From assembly GCA_937965895.1 (NCBI GenBank), contig CALCKS010000113.1:1-6904 (forward strand): 6,904 bases of DNA, given 5' to 3'. This document shows positions 1 to 5,281 of the stretch, piece after piece (positions within the stretch are counted from its first letter, which is position 1; every line of letters starts with the position of its first letter). The notes under the pieces are model-generated. The model was not told the origin of the DNA. It did no database searches and saw nothing but the letters and a program-made list of their open reading frames with translations. This DNA comes from an uncultured Campylobacter sp. (GTDB lineage Bacteria; Campylobacterota; Campylobacteria; Campylobacterales; Campylobacteraceae). The position numbers and the translations under genes are program-made.

Positions 1-194
1 GGATCGACCAGGGCCAGAGCCTAAATATTTTCATGAGCCTAGACAAAGCTAGCGGTGGATATCTGAGCGAAATTTACACCCTTGCGTGGGAGCTGGGACT
101 AAAATCGACCTACTATCTACGCTCCGAAAGCCCAGATAGCGAAAAGCTAAATAACGTCGCCGATCGCTCGATCGAGTGCGAGGGGTGTCAGTAA
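1..194 (+). CDS. nrdA: Ribonucleoside-diphosphate reductase class Ia, alpha subunit (C-terminal 63 residues, 5' truncated)
   Basis: This is the end of the large catalytic subunit of aerobic ribonucleotide reductase, which reduces ribonucleoside diphosphates to deoxyribonucleotides together with the radical-bearing NrdB subunit. The reading frame enters at base 3 and stops with TAA at 192-194. The visible protein has the family's C-terminal signature: IDQGQSLNIFM, then LSEIYTLAWELGLKSTYYLR, with the paired tyrosines (YY) that belong to the radical-transfer path. It ends in CEGCQ, the flexible-tail CxxC pair that re-reduces the active site and is itself reduced by thioredoxin or glutaredoxin. 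The start and most of the gene lie outside the window. A hairpin follows 25 bases after the stop. Class Ib enzymes also end in a Cys pair, but the body sequence fits NrdA better. Confidence 0.93.
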   Translation, partial: IDQGQSLNIFMSLDKASGGYLSEIYTLAWELGLKSTYYLRSESPDSEKLNNVADRSIECEGCQ

Positions 195-219
195 AATTTA
201 GATTAAATTTTACTGGTGA

Positions 220-258
220 GTGCTTAAATTTGCTTGGATTTTTGGCAAATTTAAGCAC
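220..258 (+). terminator. Hairpin after nrdA, probable transcription terminator
   Basis: A perfect 14-bp inverted repeat (GTGCTTAAATTTGC at 220-233, its complement at 245-258) surrounds an 11-base loop. It begins 25 bases after the nrdA stop. The following T-run is short and displaced (CTTTT about 7 bases on), so termination efficiency is uncertain. The stem is mostly A/T and is built around the AAATTT word that is abundant in this DNA. Confidence 0.55.
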
Positions 259-428
259 GGCTCGCTTTTACTGCATTTAAATTTACCCAAACCTCTATGC
301 TGCTAAGCTACTGGCGCTGGCAAAAATAATTTTAATTTTATGGATATGAGTTAAATTTGAGACAGAATCTACCGTTATATTAAAATATGAGGGTAAATTT
401 GAGCGTAAAATTTGATAGTTTATGCAGA

Positions 429-450
429 AAAGACCGCTCTCGCGGCCTTT
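429..450 (-). terminator. Rho-independent terminator of tpx
   Basis: Read on the minus strand, this is AAAGGCCGC-GAGA-GCGGTCTTT. It forms a 9-bp stem with one G-U pair and a GAGA tetraloop, then a T-run. It lies 12 bases beyond the tpx stop codon. The A-run on the other side means it could also stop plus-strand readthrough from nrdA. The stretch between the two hairpins (259-428) holds AAATTT words but no supportable gene. Confidence 0.85.
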
Positions 451-462
451 AAATTTAGCGGC

Positions 463-987
463 TCACATGCACCCGCAGCCGCAGCCTCCGCTTGATTTTA
501 TCGCGTCAAATACCGCGTCGTAGTTCGGCTCGTCCGCGATCTCGGGGACGATTTGTTTATGGATGATGACGCCGTCTTTGATGACGAAAACGGCTCTAGC
601 TAAAAGCCCCGCAAGCGGTCCTTCGCCGATGATTACGCCGTATTTTTCGCCAAACTCTCTAGCTCTAAAGTCGCTGCCGACTTTTAGGTTTTTGATGCCC
701 TCCGTAGAGCAAAATCTCCCCATCGCAAACGGTAGATCCATAGAAATTACGCTTAGTTTGATCGCTTGCTTCGCGGCCATTTTTTCATTAAATTTACGCG
801 TCTCAGTCGCGCAAACGCCCGTATCTAGCGACGGAACGGCGACTAGTATCTCGATGCCGTTGTTACCGCCTACCTTAAACTCGCCTAGATCCTGCCCGAC
901 GAGCGTTACCTCTGGCGCATACGAGCCCACGAATACCTCTTCGCCTTTTAGCGCGACGTCCGCGCCGTGAAATTTGACTTTTGTCAT
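463..987 (-). CDS. tpx: Thiol peroxidase (atypical 2-Cys peroxiredoxin) with Gly/Cys-rich C-terminal tail
   Basis: Tpx reduces hydrogen peroxide and alkyl hydroperoxides using thioredoxin. The 174-residue product has the family layout: an N-terminal KVKFHGADVALKG strand pair, the peroxidatic-cysteine motif PSLDTGVCATETRKFNE (Cys about residue 68), and the resolving-cysteine motif DLPFAMGRFCSTEG (Cys about residue 102). I chose the ATG at 985-987, giving MTKVKF, because AAAGGA lies five bases upstream and the family begins there. The frame stays open upstream to 1065, but that extension looks non-coding. The odd part is the end, SSGGCGCGCM: three extra cysteines alternating with glycine where textbook Tpx such as the E. 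coli protein stops. This could bind metal or offer extra thiols; that is inference. The gene stands alone, divergent from the anaerobic reductase set, with its own terminator. Confidence 0.95.
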   Translation of the reverse strand: MTKVKFHGADVALKGEEVFVGSYAPEVTLVGQDLGEFKVGGNNGIEILVAVPSLDTGVCATETRKFNEKMAAKQAIKLSVISMDLPFAMGRFCSTEGIKNLKVGSDFRAREFGEKYGVIIGEGPLAGLLARAVFVIKDGVIIHKQIVPEIADEPNYDAVFDAIKSSGGCGCGCM

Positions 988-992
988 GTTTT

Positions 993-998
993 TCCTTT
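993..998 (-). promoter_or_regulatory. Ribosome binding site of tpx
   Basis: AAAGGA on the minus strand lies five bases before the ATG at 985-987. It decides the start in favour of MTKVKF over the longer open frame reaching 1065. Confidence 0.75.
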
Positions 999-1022
999 GT
1001 TTTAAATTTAATCGTAACGTGG

Positions 1023-1031
1023 ATATTACCA
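1023..1031 (-). promoter_or_regulatory. Candidate extended -10 promoter of tpx
   Basis: The minus strand reads TGGTAATAT, an extended -10 box of the TGN-TAnnnT form typical of Campylobacter sigma-70 promoters. It sits about 35 bases upstream of the tpx ATG. I see no convincing -35 box, which is usual in this genus. No clear peroxide-regulator (PerR-type) dyad was found by eye. Confidence 0.4.
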
Positions 1032-1097
1032 TACTTTTAACAATGGCTAAAAAACAAAGGCGCACCTCAAAATTTAAGACGGCAGTTATCTATAAAG

Positions 1098-1106
1098 TGC
1101 TATACT
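1098..1106 (+). promoter_or_regulatory. Extended -10 promoter of the anaerobic reductase pair
   Basis: TGCTATACT is a strong extended -10 box. It predicts a transcript start near 1112-1113 and a short leader of roughly 24 bases before the ATG at 1136. There is no recognisable -35. Downstream of it, 1109-1125 reads as a loose TTGA...TCAA dyad overlapping the ribosome site. Confidence 0.55.
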
Positions 1107-1123
1107 ATTTGACATCAATTATC

Positions 1124-1129
1124 AAGGAG
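1124..1129 (+). promoter_or_regulatory. Ribosome binding site of the glycyl-radical mini-protein
   Basis: AAGGAG lies six bases before the ATG at 1136. A site this strong supports that the 53-codon frame is a real, independently translated gene and not the remnant of a longer one. Confidence 0.8.
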
Positions 1130-1135
1130 TGACAA

Positions 1136-1297
1136 ATGAGCGACAAAGAAATCCTAGCTTCGCTCGAAGCAAAACGCACCAAATGCGTCGTCTACACCCG
1201 CGTAATGGGCTACCACCGTCCGGTAGAGAGCTTTAACCTCGGTAAAAAAGGCGAGCACAAAGAACGCGTCAAATTTTGCGAGCCAAAATCCCGCTAA
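1136..1297 (+). CDS. Stand-alone NrdD glycyl-radical-loop protein (53 aa)
   Basis: This 53-residue protein is almost entirely the C-terminal glycyl-radical loop of anaerobic ribonucleoside-triphosphate reductase NrdD. Residues 22-46 contain RVMGYHRPVESFN and GKKGEHKERVKF. These match the family motif around the radical glycine (E. coli NrdD has RVCGYLG, then a FNxGKxxE-type stretch). Gly25 would be the radical site. The reductase's catalytic barrel is absent, as are the two CxxC pairs of the zinc ribbon that normally precede the loop; only Cys17 and Cys48 are present. It has its own promoter and ribosome site and is followed 17 bases later by an NrdG-type activase, so it is probably the activase substrate. 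It may pair with a reductase encoded elsewhere, as the spare-part protein YfiD/GrcA does with pyruvate formate-lyase. Short NrdD entries of this sort are, as I recall, annotated in related genomes. The role is inferred. Confidence 0.82.
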   Translation: MSDKEILASLEAKRTKCVVYTRVMGYHRPVESFNLGKKGEHKERVKFCEPKSR

Positions 1298-1314
1298 ACT
1301 CCTGCGAGTAGAAT

Positions 1315-2001
1315 GTGAAAGACGCTGATTTTCCGCTTTACTCGCTCACCCCCTTTACGACCCTCGACTATCCCGACAAAACAGCCTGTATAGCGTGGTT
1401 TGTGGGCTGCAACATGCGCTGCGCCTACTGCTACAACGTCCCTATCGTCACTGGCACGGGACAGATCGGCCGTGCCGAGTTTATCAAATTTTTAGACAAG
1501 CGCAAAGGCAAGCTTAGCGGTGTGGTTTTTAGCGGCGGCGAATGCACGCTTAGCCCAGCGTTTTTACCGCTAGCTCGCGAGGTAAAGTTGCGCGGCTTTT
1601 CACTCAAGGTCGATACCAACGGCTCAAATTTGACCGCGCTTGGGCAGGCTATCTCGCTAAATTTGATCGACTACATTGCGCTTGATTTTAAAGCGCCGAA
1701 AGATAAATTTCTCAAGATTACCGGCTCAAATTTGTATAAAAATTTCTTGCAAACGCTTGAGTTTTTGCTGCAAACCGACCTTAAATTTGAGGTTAGAACG
1801 ACGGTGCATGCGGACTTGCTGGGCGAGGACGATATCTCGGCGATGAGCGAGATTTTGTACGAGCACGGATACAGAGGCGTTTATTACTTGCAAAATTTTC
1901 TCGACACGGGCGAAAATTTTGGAAATTTGACGCAGGAAAAGGCTAAATTTGATCCAAATTTGATCCGTTCAAATTTAAAAATAGGGCTTAGGAGTTTTTA
2001 G
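1315..2001 (+). CDS. nrdG: Anaerobic ribonucleotide reductase activating protein (radical SAM, NrdG type)
   Basis: This radical-SAM activase would use a [4Fe-4S] cluster and S-adenosylmethionine to install the glycyl radical on an anaerobic ribonucleotide reductase. The 228-residue protein carries the cluster motif CNMRCAYC (Cys32, Cys36, Cys39), the GGE motif at residues 74-76 (VVFSGGEC), and LKVDTNGSN and IDYIALDFKAP further on, matching the longer NrdG2-like branch. The N-terminal PFTTLDYPDKTACIAWFVGC is typical of that branch. The start is GTG at 1315; the ATG two bases earlier runs straight into TGA. The ribosome site is weak (GCGAG), so translation may depend on coupling to the mini-protein gene ending 17 bases upstream. 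It could instead activate another glycyl-radical enzyme, but the neighbour argues for ribonucleotide reduction. Its 3' end converges on the broken gene at 2042 with no clear terminator between. Confidence 0.9.
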   Translation: MKDADFPLYSLTPFTTLDYPDKTACIAWFVGCNMRCAYCYNVPIVTGTGQIGRAEFIKFLDKRKGKLSGVVFSGGECTLSPAFLPLAREVKLRGFSLKVDTNGSNLTALGQAISLNLIDYIALDFKAPKDKFLKITGSNLYKNFLQTLEFLLQTDLKFEVRTTVHADLLGEDDISAMSEILYEHGYRGVYYLQNFLDTGENFGNLTQEKAKFDPNLIRSNLKIGLRSF

Positions 2002-2041
2002 TAAATTTAGGTAAATTTGGCCTGCAAAATCTCGCAAATCG

Positions 2042-2714
2042 TTACTTCCAGTTGTGATATCTGCTAATTTTAATAAACGGCACGATCTTTTTTAGCTCTG
2101 GCACGTCGCCTAGAGCCTGCACTTTTACGCTATATTCGCCTTTTTCGAGCTCTGCTCTGAGCAAAACTTTATCGTGAGCAAAGCCTCCGTTTGGCGCGCT
2201 GTACCATGAAGTCGCGCCGTATTTTGACAGATCAAACGTTTCGGTTAGGGCACTTAAATTTTGTCTTAGATCGTTTATTTCACCGCTTTTTGCGTAGCTT
2301 ATTTCACGGTTTTGCATGGATTTTAGCGCTACTTTTAGCAAGATTTTTTTGCCCGTACAGGCCGCTTTTTCCTCTTCACTCGTGCCAATTGGCTCAGGGA
2401 CGCCTTGCGTCGTATAACCATAATATCCGGCCAGCTTAGCAGCCGTAGACTTCTCGCAAAACCACTTCGTAAACGCATCGCTGCCGTATCTGGGAATGTC
2501 TCTTCGCTACGTTTTCTTCCTCTTTTTGCTTTTACGAGTAGATGAAACTTATCTCGTAGATACCGGCCTTTTTGACGGTAAAATTTATATCGGTCGCGCT
2601 GCCGGCCTCCGACATATCGACCTCTTTGTAAATGCCGTCATCAAGCACATCTTCAGCAAAAAAATCAGATCCGTAATAAAAAGCCGAATAAAAAGCACCG
2701 CAAAAAAGCAGCAA
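2042..2714 (-). pseudogene. Disrupted gene for a small exported protein (about 230 codons)
   Basis: Two open stretches in different minus-strand frames read as halves of one protein. The N-terminal part (2714 down to a TAA at 2532-2534) has a hydrophobic signal-like segment (LLLFCGAFYSAFYYG), then DINFTVKKAGIYEISFIYS, a beta-rich periplasmic type of sequence. The C-terminal part runs from after a TAG at 2507-2509 down to TAA at 2042-2044, 154 codons. It includes GSDAFTKWFCEKS, GYYGYTTQGVPEPI and LEKGEYSVKVQALGDVPELK. The first frame closes before the second opens, so at least two lesions are needed (two frameshifts, or a stop plus a frameshift, within about 2495-2540). No ATG starts the first part; TTG at 2712-2714 is the only in-frame candidate and lies 17 bases from GAAGG. 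The C-terminal half recalls DUF5625-type proteins, from memory only. Sequencing error is possible. Confidence 0.68.
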
Positions 2715-2748
2715 AAATAGGCGAAATTTGACCTTCGAATTTGACGTT

Positions 2749-3183
2749 TTATCTGTTTGGTGCGTAGGTTTTTACCTCGTATAACAAGAAATCATACACG
2801 CGTTGCTGCACGAGGCCTTCGTATTCGTCGGCGTCGATGAGCCTGCGCAGGTGCTCGAAGTCGATCTTTAGCGCGTAGTTTTTGTTCGCTCTGATAGCCT
2901 GATCGATCGCTAAGAGCAAGCTATCAAGCGTCATCGGGTCTTTGCGTTTGATACGGGAGACATACTCTCTGGTGGTTTCGATAAGTACGCGTTTGCGGTT
3001 TTCGTCGCCGCCGTAAATTTCGCTCGAGATATCGTATAAATTTGCAAAATCGTCCTCTTCAGGATTGAGTTTGGCCGAGATGATAGCCGCAAATATCTTC
3101 GCGCGAAACTCCAGCGAGCGGTGGTGATAGACCAAAAACTCCCTAAACAACGACAAAAATTTACATTTTATATCAAATCCCAT
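2749..3183 (-). CDS. Hypothetical protein, all-helical, 144 aa
   Basis: I do not recognise this protein. It is soluble and predicted helical throughout, with no signal peptide, membrane segment or cysteine motif; its single Cys is residue 7. The stretch FRAKIFAAIISAKLNPEEDDFANLYDISSEIYGG has the spacing of a small helical-bundle domain, loosely like TerB-type folds (helix, acidic turn, helix). That resemblance is weak. The remainder (TREYVSRIKRK, ending in EVKTYAPNR) is charged and amphipathic. The ATG at 3181-3183 has AGGCGG about five bases upstream, a fair ribosome site. It is divergent from the SRP RNA gene, with about 47 bases between, and lies upstream of the broken gene, 34 bases away and on the same strand. 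Codon use and AAATTT content look like the rest of the window, so it is probably a resident gene. Confidence 0.8.
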   Translation of the reverse strand: MGFDIKCKFLSLFREFLVYHHRSLEFRAKIFAAIISAKLNPEEDDFANLYDISSEIYGGDENRKRVLIETTREYVSRIKRKDPMTLDSLLLAIDQAIRANKNYALKIDFEHLRRLIDADEYEGLVQQRVYDFLLYEVKTYAPNR

Positions 3184-3218
3184 GTTGCCGCCTAAAATAT
3201 ATTTAAGTAAAATTTGAG

Positions 3219-3224
3219 TAAAAT
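3219..3224 (+). promoter_or_regulatory. -10 box of the SRP RNA gene
   Basis: TAAAAT lies six bases before the predicted 5' end of the RNA at about 3231 and is preceded by TTGAG. The sequence upstream is A/T-rich with no -35 consensus, as expected for Campylobacter. Confidence 0.5.
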
Positions 3225-3230
3225 CGCTCT

Positions 3231-3341
3231 TGCCCTTTCTTAGACCTGTGCAATGTCTCTTCTAGGCACCGCTTCAGGGTGGGAACACAGCAGAGCACTT
3301 AGGCTAGGCGTGTGCCGCAGTCATCTGAGAGAGGGTTTTTT
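3231..3341 (+). ncRNA. ffs: Signal recognition particle RNA, small bacterial (4.5S) type
   Basis: This is the RNA scaffold that binds Ffh and targets nascent membrane proteins to the translocase through FtsY. The apical domain is unmistakable: CAGG (3275-3278), GUG, the GGAA tetraloop (3282-3285), CAC, then AGCAG (3289-3293). It reproduces the symmetric and asymmetric internal loops of SRP domain IV. The ends pair as well: CCCTTTCTTAGA at 3233-3244 with TCTGAGAGAGGG at 3324-3335, allowing G-U pairs, then six T residues. The length of about 105-110 nt fits the small bacterial form without an Alu domain. The exact 5' end is inferred from the closing helix and the -10 box. Transcription runs opposite to both flanking protein genes, and its T-run overlaps the last bases of the HD-domain gene. 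Confidence 0.93.
3324..3341 (+). terminator. Terminator of the SRP RNA
   Basis: The 3' arm of the closing helix (TCTGAGAGAGGG) is followed directly by TTTTTT at 3336-3341. Mature-end helix and terminator therefore appear to be one structure. The last T residues fall within the stop codon of the convergent HD-domain gene (TAA, minus strand, 3340-3342). Confidence 0.6.
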
Positions 3342-4569
3342 AAACCTGTAAAAGCGAAAAATGCTCCTTAAAATCATCGCAAACTTTTAAAAAATTCACT
3401 CCGTCCAAGCTCTGATTTTTCTGAAAAAATTTATCCATATTATTAAAACCTTCGGTTAGTTCGTTTGACTTCACGCCGTAGCTGATCGAGATCCCCGCCT
3501 CGAAAAAAGCTGCGAGTTTATCGCAAAATTTAAGCGCTTTTCCGTCGATGGCGTTAAATTTATCCTCGTTTACGTTCTCCATCGTGCCCTCGTGGTGCAG
3601 AGGCTTTTTCTCCCAGATCCTATTTTCAAACTCGTTTTTGATAAATTTGCCGCCTTCCATGCGGATACCGAGGATATAGCTAAACTCGTCTCTAAAATTT
3701 TCAGGCACGAAAGGTAAAATTTTCTCATCTATCAGGCGCATTTCGTATTCGCTGATTATCTCGTTTAGCCCTTCGATGCCGTATTTTACGGGGCTAATGA
3801 TATCGCGCGTTAGCGACTCGGGCAGATCGTGAAAGAGCGCGCAAAAGAAGTTATTTTCTAGCCTTGATTTGCAGGCCTTAACCTCAAGCGAGTAAAAATA
3901 ACTCAAAATCGCCACGACTAACATATGGCCTAAAACCGCCGTTTCAGGGATGCGCGGTGTTTGCGCCCAGCGCTTTTGAAAGCGCAGTCTACCGGCTAGA
4001 TCGACTAGCTTGGCCAGCTTTTGGTTCATCACGATTTTACGCACGCCTATTAGCTCGTAATAATCCTCCAGCTCCTCCTCCACGCGCGCTTTTAGCTCGT
4101 CTATGTCGCTTAAAAATTTGCTCGTTTGATAGACGATCGAAAACTCCCAGCGCGTCGCGAGGTAGCTAGCGGCCTTTAGGATCAGACGCTCTTTGGCGTG
4201 AGCCTTGTCTTTGTGCGTGAGATAGCGGCGCATCCGCTCTAAAAATTTACCGCCCTCGACGTCCTTTACGAGCCCTTCTAGGATCGTTAACACCCAAGCG
4301 TTGATTTGCTCGTTTTTGGTTTTTTGCATTTGATGAAAAACGTCCGGGCGTATATCCGTGACCACTACTCGCGCGAGAAACTCGAAAATACCCGCCTCGA
4401 TGATGTAGTTCATATCGGCATTATGCTCGAGCTTTGCGATGAAATACGCGATGATAAATTTATGCGCCTGCTTATCAAGCTCGACTAAATTCGTCATCTT
4501 CGGATAGTCGTTCCAGCGCGAGATGGACGCAGCCTTAAAAATATGCTCGATCAGCTGTGCGCTTATCAT
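3340..4569 (-). CDS. Tandem HD-domain phosphohydrolase, YfbR-like C-terminal half
   Basis: The C-terminal half resembles YfbR, the metal-dependent 5'-deoxynucleotidase that dephosphorylates deoxynucleoside monophosphates. It shows RW at 200-201, His215 (LGHMLVVAILS), the signature FHDLPESLTRDIISPVKY (His247, Asp248, Glu251, Asp256), and the last metal Asp in KFCDKLAA (Asp350). In E. coli YfbR the corresponding stretch is YHDASEVLTGDLPTPVKY. The N-terminal half looks like a decayed copy. RW at 18-19, His36 and FEFLARVVVTDIRPDV (62-77) line up with the same positions, but His-Asp is replaced by Glu63-Phe64. At 409 residues it is about twice the roughly 200-residue YfbR. Its ATG overlaps the queF stop by four bases (ATGA), so translation is probably coupled. 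The substrate is unknown; nucleotide-pool clearance is inferred. Confidence 0.82.
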   Translation of the reverse strand: MISAQLIEHIFKAASISRWNDYPKMTNLVELDKQAHKFIIAYFIAKLEHNADMNYIIEAGIFEFLARVVVTDIRPDVFHQMQKTKNEQINAWVLTILEGLVKDVEGGKFLERMRRYLTHKDKAHAKERLILKAASYLATRWEFSIVYQTSKFLSDIDELKARVEEELEDYYELIGVRKIVMNQKLAKLVDLAGRLRFQKRWAQTPRIPETAVLGHMLVVAILSYFYSLEVKACKSRLENNFFCALFHDLPESLTRDIISPVKYGIEGLNEIISEYEMRLIDEKILPFVPENFRDEFSYILGIRMEGGKFIKNEFENRIWEKKPLHHEGTMENVNEDKFNAIDGKALKFCDKLAAFFEAGISISYGVKSNELTEGFNNMDKFFQKNQSLDGVNFLKVCDDFKEHFSLLQV

Positions 4570-5270
4570 TTATCGTCCGATTTTTTTACGACGCGAGCGC
4601 GTTTTTCGCCGGCGAATTCAGGCTTTTTAAAGCCATCTTTATTGCCTGTTCTTCGCGGTTTGTCATCAAATTTATCTTTACTCGCGCGAGGTTTTCTATC
4701 GCCGGTTTTTGCATCTCTTTTATCGGCTCCGAAACTCTTACCGCGAAAGCCGTCTTTGCTAAATTTAGACTCGCGTCCGCCGTAACCGCCTATACCAAAA
4801 CTTCGGTCGCTATCTCGCGTAAATTTTTCAAATTTAGGCGCTTCGAAGCTTTGTTCTTGCGTTTTTTTGATTATCTCGTCCGAGCAAATTTCGATCACGG
4901 TATGGACGTTGCCGCGCGGGTTAAAGTCTCCCGTGATTTTCATCCATTTTGGAGCCAACTTTCGTTCTAAAACGCCGTAAATTTCGTTTATGCTATCTTC
5001 GTGACTGATATTGCGCGTCATGAAACTGTTGATGTAAAGTTTGATCGCTTTTAGCTCGACGACGAATTTAGCCGGCACGTACTCAAGATATATCGTCGCA
5101 AAATCAGGATACCCCGAGCGCGGACATAAGCAGCAAAACTCCGGCAGCGTTATTTTGATCTTATAGTCACGTTCGTGCTTGTTTTCCCAGATTTCCAGGT
5201 CTTTTTCTACGTCAAATTCGCTTATTATTTTCTCGCCGTATTTTGGCTCTACGACCTCATTTTCTTGCAT
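4566..5270 (-). CDS. queF: NADPH-dependent 7-cyano-7-deazaguanine (preQ0) reductase with disordered basic tail
   Basis: QueF reduces the nitrile of preQ0 to the aminomethyl group of preQ1, the last free-base step before queuosine is built into tRNA. The core (residues 1 to about 134) is the single-module type. It has the thioimide-forming Cys49 in CCLCPRSGYPDFATIY, the proton-donating Asp56, the substrate and NADPH motif ELKAIKLYINSFMTRNISHED (73-93), and the closing DFNPRGNVHTVIEICSDEI. Family members such as the C. jejuni enzyme end about there, near 127 residues. Here another hundred residues follow, rich in Lys, Arg, Asp and Gly with few hydrophobics, including FGIGGYGGRE and repeated KDGF. 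They look disordered and RNA-binding. The tail keeps the same frame to TGA at 4566 and overlaps the next gene, so a frameshift is unlikely. The ATG at 5268-5270 is preceded by AAAGGA. Confidence 0.95.
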   Translation of the reverse strand: MQENEVVEPKYGEKIISEFDVEKDLEIWENKHERDYKIKITLPEFCCLCPRSGYPDFATIYLEYVPAKFVVELKAIKLYINSFMTRNISHEDSINEIYGVLERKLAPKWMKITGDFNPRGNVHTVIEICSDEIIKKTQEQSFEAPKFEKFTRDSDRSFGIGGYGGRESKFSKDGFRGKSFGADKRDAKTGDRKPRASKDKFDDKPRRTGNKDGFKKPEFAGEKRARVVKKSDDK

Positions 5271-5275
5271 TTTTT

Positions 5276-5281
5276 TCCTTT
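5276..5281 (-). promoter_or_regulatory. Ribosome binding site of queF, overlapping the upstream stop codon
   Basis: AAAGGA on the minus strand is laid over the TAA (5280-5282) of the GGDEF-EAL gene, five bases before the queF ATG. Ribosomes finishing the upstream gene stop on this site, which favours coupled translation. Confidence 0.75.

Noticed and set aside
387..452. Short plus-strand open frame (about 21 codons) starting at ATG 387
   Set aside because: It has no ribosome site and no recognisable protein, and it runs through the tpx terminator hairpin.
563..970. Plus-strand open frame opposite tpx
   Set aside because: It is an antisense shadow of a well-supported gene with low-complexity Ser/Pro/Ala content and no ribosome site.
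988..1065. N-terminal extension of Tpx to position 1065
   Set aside because: It includes the ribosome site and probable promoter of tpx, and the family begins at the MTKVKF start.
1109..1125. TTGACATCAATTATCAA as an FNR/CRP-family operator before the anaerobic reductase pair
   Set aside because: The TTGA and TCAA half-sites are nine bases apart, whereas FNR-type sites need six. The sequence also lies downstream of the -10 box and runs into the ribosome site, so it may be chance.
2191..2439. Plus-strand open frames across the broken gene (2191-2439, 2496-2720)
   Set aside because: The minus-strand halves have coherent protein sequence with signal-like and beta-rich features, whereas these have none.
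3221..3345. tRNA, tmRNA or riboswitch in the non-coding stretch at 3221-3345
   Set aside because: The GGAA tetraloop with the CAGG and AGCAG flanks identifies SRP RNA; there is no cloverleaf or tag frame.
4557..4970. Plus-strand open frame opposite the queF tail
   Set aside because: It mirrors the biased Lys/Arg codons of the tail; there is no ribosome site or domain.
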